Positions 17,201-18,672 of a stretch of DNA of 18,672 nt are shown piece by piece. The number at the start of each line of letters is the position of its first letter. Positions within the stretch are counted from its first letter, which is position 1. The stretch comes from Firmicutes bacterium CAG:449 (lineage in GTDB: Bacteria > Bacillota_I > Bacilli_A > RFN20 > CAG-449): contig FR889382.1 of the NCBI GenBank assembly GCA_000432895.1, positions 1,822 through 20,493 of the forward strand, read 5' to 3'. Below the pieces are notes generated by a model. The model was not told where the DNA came from. It saw only the letters and a list, made by a program, of their open reading frames with translations, and did not search any database. Position numbers and translations under genes: made by a program.

Positions 17201-18672
17201 GTCGCGTATGCAGGTGATGATAGTTTTGAATTAGGAAAATATTATTATAATGTAAATGGTAATTCTAGAAGTTATTTTGGAAAGATAAGCAATTTATTAT
17301 TAAATCCATATAGTAGAATTAAAGAAGAAAAAATAAATAAACATTATTACTATTCAGTTTTATTAACTAATCTTGCAAATAATGAAAATAGAAATATCAA
17401 TCAATATATTTATGATTATCTAGAAAAGGCAAATGAAACATGGATTCCTTTAAAAGGTAGTTTATTAACAAATAAAAATAATTTACCAATTAAACAAGTA
17501 AATCCAAAATTTATTTATGATCAAGAAATTAAACAAAATGTTTTAGCTGAATTTGATAATGAAATAATATATCAAACAAATTGTAAAAATAAAGGTTATT
17601 TCTTTTTAAGAGTTAAACCTATTATTTCAAATACTAATCAAATTATTTTTGCTTTACAAGATAATACAAATGAAATCATTATCAAAAAAGATAGTGCAAA
17701 TAATTTAAAATTAAAAATATCAACTAATGAAATTCTAATAGGAAAACTATTAAATAATAAATTTCAATATCTTGGTTTTACTTATGAAATAACCAATACT
17801 TCTTTACATTACTATTTTTATATAAATAACTCTAGAAAAGAAGGAACTGCAACTTTACCTTTTACTATAACTAATGAATTTAAAATCATCCTAGGAAATA
17901 GTCTTATTAAAGAAACAAAAGAAAATATCTTCTTAGAAAAATACAATGAATCAATTTCTTTTAAAGGTTATATTACCGATGTAATTTTTTCTAATGAATA
18001 TAAAACTAATTTTGAAAGTCTTACTTTAGATAATAACATTGTATATATCGATAAATTTGATCGTCTAAATAAAGAAATAACTCTTTTAAACGATAAAACA
18101 ATTTTAACTAAAACATATACTTATAAAAATATTTTAGGAAAAAGAACAAGTTTAATTTTATCTAAAGAAACAATTAATAATCAAACTTTTCAATACACAT
18201 TTTCTTCATCTAATTTATTACAAAAATGTGTTGAAGGAAATACTACATATAATTATGAATATGATAATTTTAATCAATTAATAAAAGCTAATAATGAAGA
18301 ATTTACTTATGATAATAATGGCAATTTAATTAATATTAAACAAAACAATCAAATAAGTAAAACATTTACATATAACTCATTAAATCAACTCATTAAATAT
18401 AATAATTTAACTTTTGAATACAAAGGATTATATTTAAATAAAATAAAAAATGGTGAAGAAGTAAATAAAGAATTTGTATATGAAGGAAATAATTTAATAC
18501 AAGTTAATGATTTTATTAATAATACCTTAGTTGAATATACATATGATATTTATGGTATCAGAAAACAAAAGAAAATAAATAATTCTCAAATAATAAAATA
18601 CACTTATCAAGGTTCATTATTATTAAAGCAAGAGCATTTTGATGAAAATAACCATCTTGCATATTATTTCAT
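14294..18672 (+). CDS. Giant RHS/YD-repeat protein with LamG-like domains, 3' end outside window
   Basis: An uninterrupted reading frame runs from the ATG at 14294 to the window edge, giving 1459 codons plus two bases and no stop. GGAGGT lies seven bases before the start. Residues about 1-325 are beta-rich, with YD-like strands. About 329-455 resembles a carbohydrate-binding jelly roll (DNLIKEGSFNSFSNW opening). YD repeats are recognisable at about 499-575 and 690-735 (YSYDSNNNIKQI, YDEINRLTKI). Two LamG-like domains lie at about 853-1010 (WNYLSFTYSF, YFGKISNLLL) and 1082-1242 (FQYLGFTYEI, FKGYITDVIF). RHS core repeats cover about 1248-1459, with YDNNGNLINI and YDIYGIRKQKK. RHS shells enclose a C-terminal toxin or variable domain, which would come next, beyond the edge. 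No signal peptide or membrane helix is visible at the N-terminus, which is odd for a surface protein. Codons are extremely AT-rich and Asn/Lys/Ile-heavy compared with the ATPase. Confidence 0.88.
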   Translation, partial: MKKSKIINLTISERFFIKIEIEQGKSTFKGYLKGYTVCDYVELFCASNSLLVKGAYNGKINYNDYRSFALVDNVYVVKTNDQEEDYFYYEKEDEEGVKYYKSRQSKLELRKDVDNNFFIIDEKNNIYSYLKGGYVKKITTFDNNEYTFSYSSGHTKSLQDKNGRKLINKTTQYYQILESYVKRNDVLIETITYTYISKGIEIKFTPEKGIEEIYQIISNEDNWSFLDKKTGFGYKISFANNQITSIEEYQNSLLVKDKTNKKTFIYEDNEVIIKDEKNHYEVYHFNDGLEYEFNNYGYLNTYKYFNYKKDYFLSEVCKINGNYKIILEDNLIKEGSFNSFSNWEKAGTINILSIQEDDKYKVFFDKYCSLQENAVIYQQIKLRKNVNYTLMFFAKCNNSASLIITSTSTILNEEITKLDKWTLKKYKFKSNSEDIIIKISSQIDVSGFILIESNETNYSYTDGYLTKIKTKDQETTISLTNTLIGSIEDKLIGNTIITYDNKLPKLVNLGNGIIREYEYNNNNLLTKIKDNSLDEYLEENYQYNTLNQIIKYTSQDNIITKFNYDNDFIYRIIYPTYQVDIDLIKSLQKTTLISSTKSFTFEENVNENNNLSYIKNAYNHFQFTYNQNQDLINVKLDNEIINEYKYQFIDKSLQTLLSEKTYLDVTYLYSYNAENLITKISKKTNQAQEEIYSLEYDEINRLTKINDKLLNESITYSYDSNNNIKQINYPSLKEENLYENNQLVFNKITYNTNKKKISLNNQQTNQTINILEEEKEVFDEEYLGLFNSYNKNVISAERITIFDVIKQDIYIAGNLINSSSAGENYYIDAKNENNLPYLDFFPFDEASTEVKYNFSNSQISRNGTIAFLFNPVISTSQRMFLFQLNLGKRGRVLCEIEYVSTSKANLYINIIGGIRIVTTITILEERIENIINYNKWNYLSFTYSFSSTTSKISLIINDKKITKSINHSQVAYAGDDSFELGKYYYNVNGNSRSYFGKISNLLLNPYSRIKEEKINKHYYYSVLLTNLANNENRNINQYIYDYLEKANETWIPLKGSLLTNKNNLPIKQVNPKFIYDQEIKQNVLAEFDNEIIYQTNCKNKGYFFLRVKPIISNTNQIIFALQDNTNEIIIKKDSANNLKLKISTNEILIGKLLNNKFQYLGFTYEITNTSLHYYFYINNSRKEGTATLPFTITNEFKIILGNSLIKETKENIFLEKYNESISFKGYITDVIFSNEYKTNFESLTLDNNIVYIDKFDRLNKEITLLNDKTILTKTYTYKNILGKRTSLILSKETINNQTFQYTFSSSNLLQKCVEGNTTYNYEYDNFNQLIKANNEEFTYDNNGNLINIKQNNQISKTFTYNSLNQLIKYNNLTFEYKGLYLNKIKNGEEVNKEFVYEGNNLIQVNDFINNTLVEYTYDIYGIRKQKKINNSQIIKYTYQGSLLLKQEHFDENNHLAYYF

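Noticed and set aside
1..18672. Mobile elements, CRISPR arrays, tRNA or rRNA genes
   Set aside because: No transposase or integrase motifs, no regularly spaced direct repeats with unique spacers, and no tRNA- or rRNA-like segments were noticed by reading. The repetitive stretches seen are protein-coding repeats in the beta-helix and RHS genes.

Overview
The window is strongly AT-rich, low-GC Firmicutes-type DNA. Trp is written TGG throughout, and TGA is used as a real stop at 4504-4506, so the standard bacterial code applies and not the Mycoplasma code. Gram-positive secretion signals, a lipoprotein signal, strong GGAGG-type ribosome binding sites and very Asn/Lys/Ile-rich surface proteins suggest an uncultured gut-type member of Bacilli (RF39/Erysipelotrichales-like) or a close relative. 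That placement is an inference; no rRNA or tRNA gene is present to confirm it.

Layout. Positions 1-71 are the last codons of a ZIP-type metal transporter. A short Sel1-repeat protein follows at 133-660, ending in a hairpin that serves as terminator for both strands. From 9202 down to 691 the minus strand carries a tight five-gene cluster. It begins with a 43-residue peptide (9071-9202), followed by an 885-residue secreted protein with about eleven beta-helix (GLUG-like) repeats. Next come a 626-residue secreted protein with InlB-type and concanavalin-like domains, a 605-residue LamG plus calcineurin-type phosphoesterase with a C-terminal membrane anchor, and a 669-residue lipoprotein built from duplicated modules. 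Gene gaps are 16 and 12 bases and overlaps are 4 and 11 bases, so this is very probably one operon for cell-surface or carbohydrate/host-matrix interaction.

Divergent from it, at 9354-10289, is an ArsR-type winged-helix regulator with a large C-terminal domain, of the kind grouped as COG4189. The 151-base gap between the two start codons holds two related palindromes. One is a perfect 18-base inverted repeat beside the regulator's start. The other is imperfect and lies over the operon's -10 box. The regulator probably controls both itself and the surface operon.

To the right, a promoter directly after the regulator drives a yybP-ykoY (Mn2+) riboswitch with an intrinsic terminator and then an 883-residue P2-type cation ATPase, read here as a Mn2+ (possibly Ca2+) exporter. 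An M42-family aminopeptidase (13168-14208) follows directly after a terminator. The window ends inside a very large uninterrupted gene (14294 to the edge, at least 1459 codons) for an RHS/YD-repeat protein with two LamG-like domains and a carbohydrate-binding-like domain. Its C-terminus, where RHS proteins carry their variable or toxin domain, lies outside the window.

The two themes are metal homeostasis (ZIP remnant, Mn riboswitch, ATPase) and large surface or secreted proteins (operon and RHS protein). No CRISPR array, transposase, tRNA or rRNA was seen.
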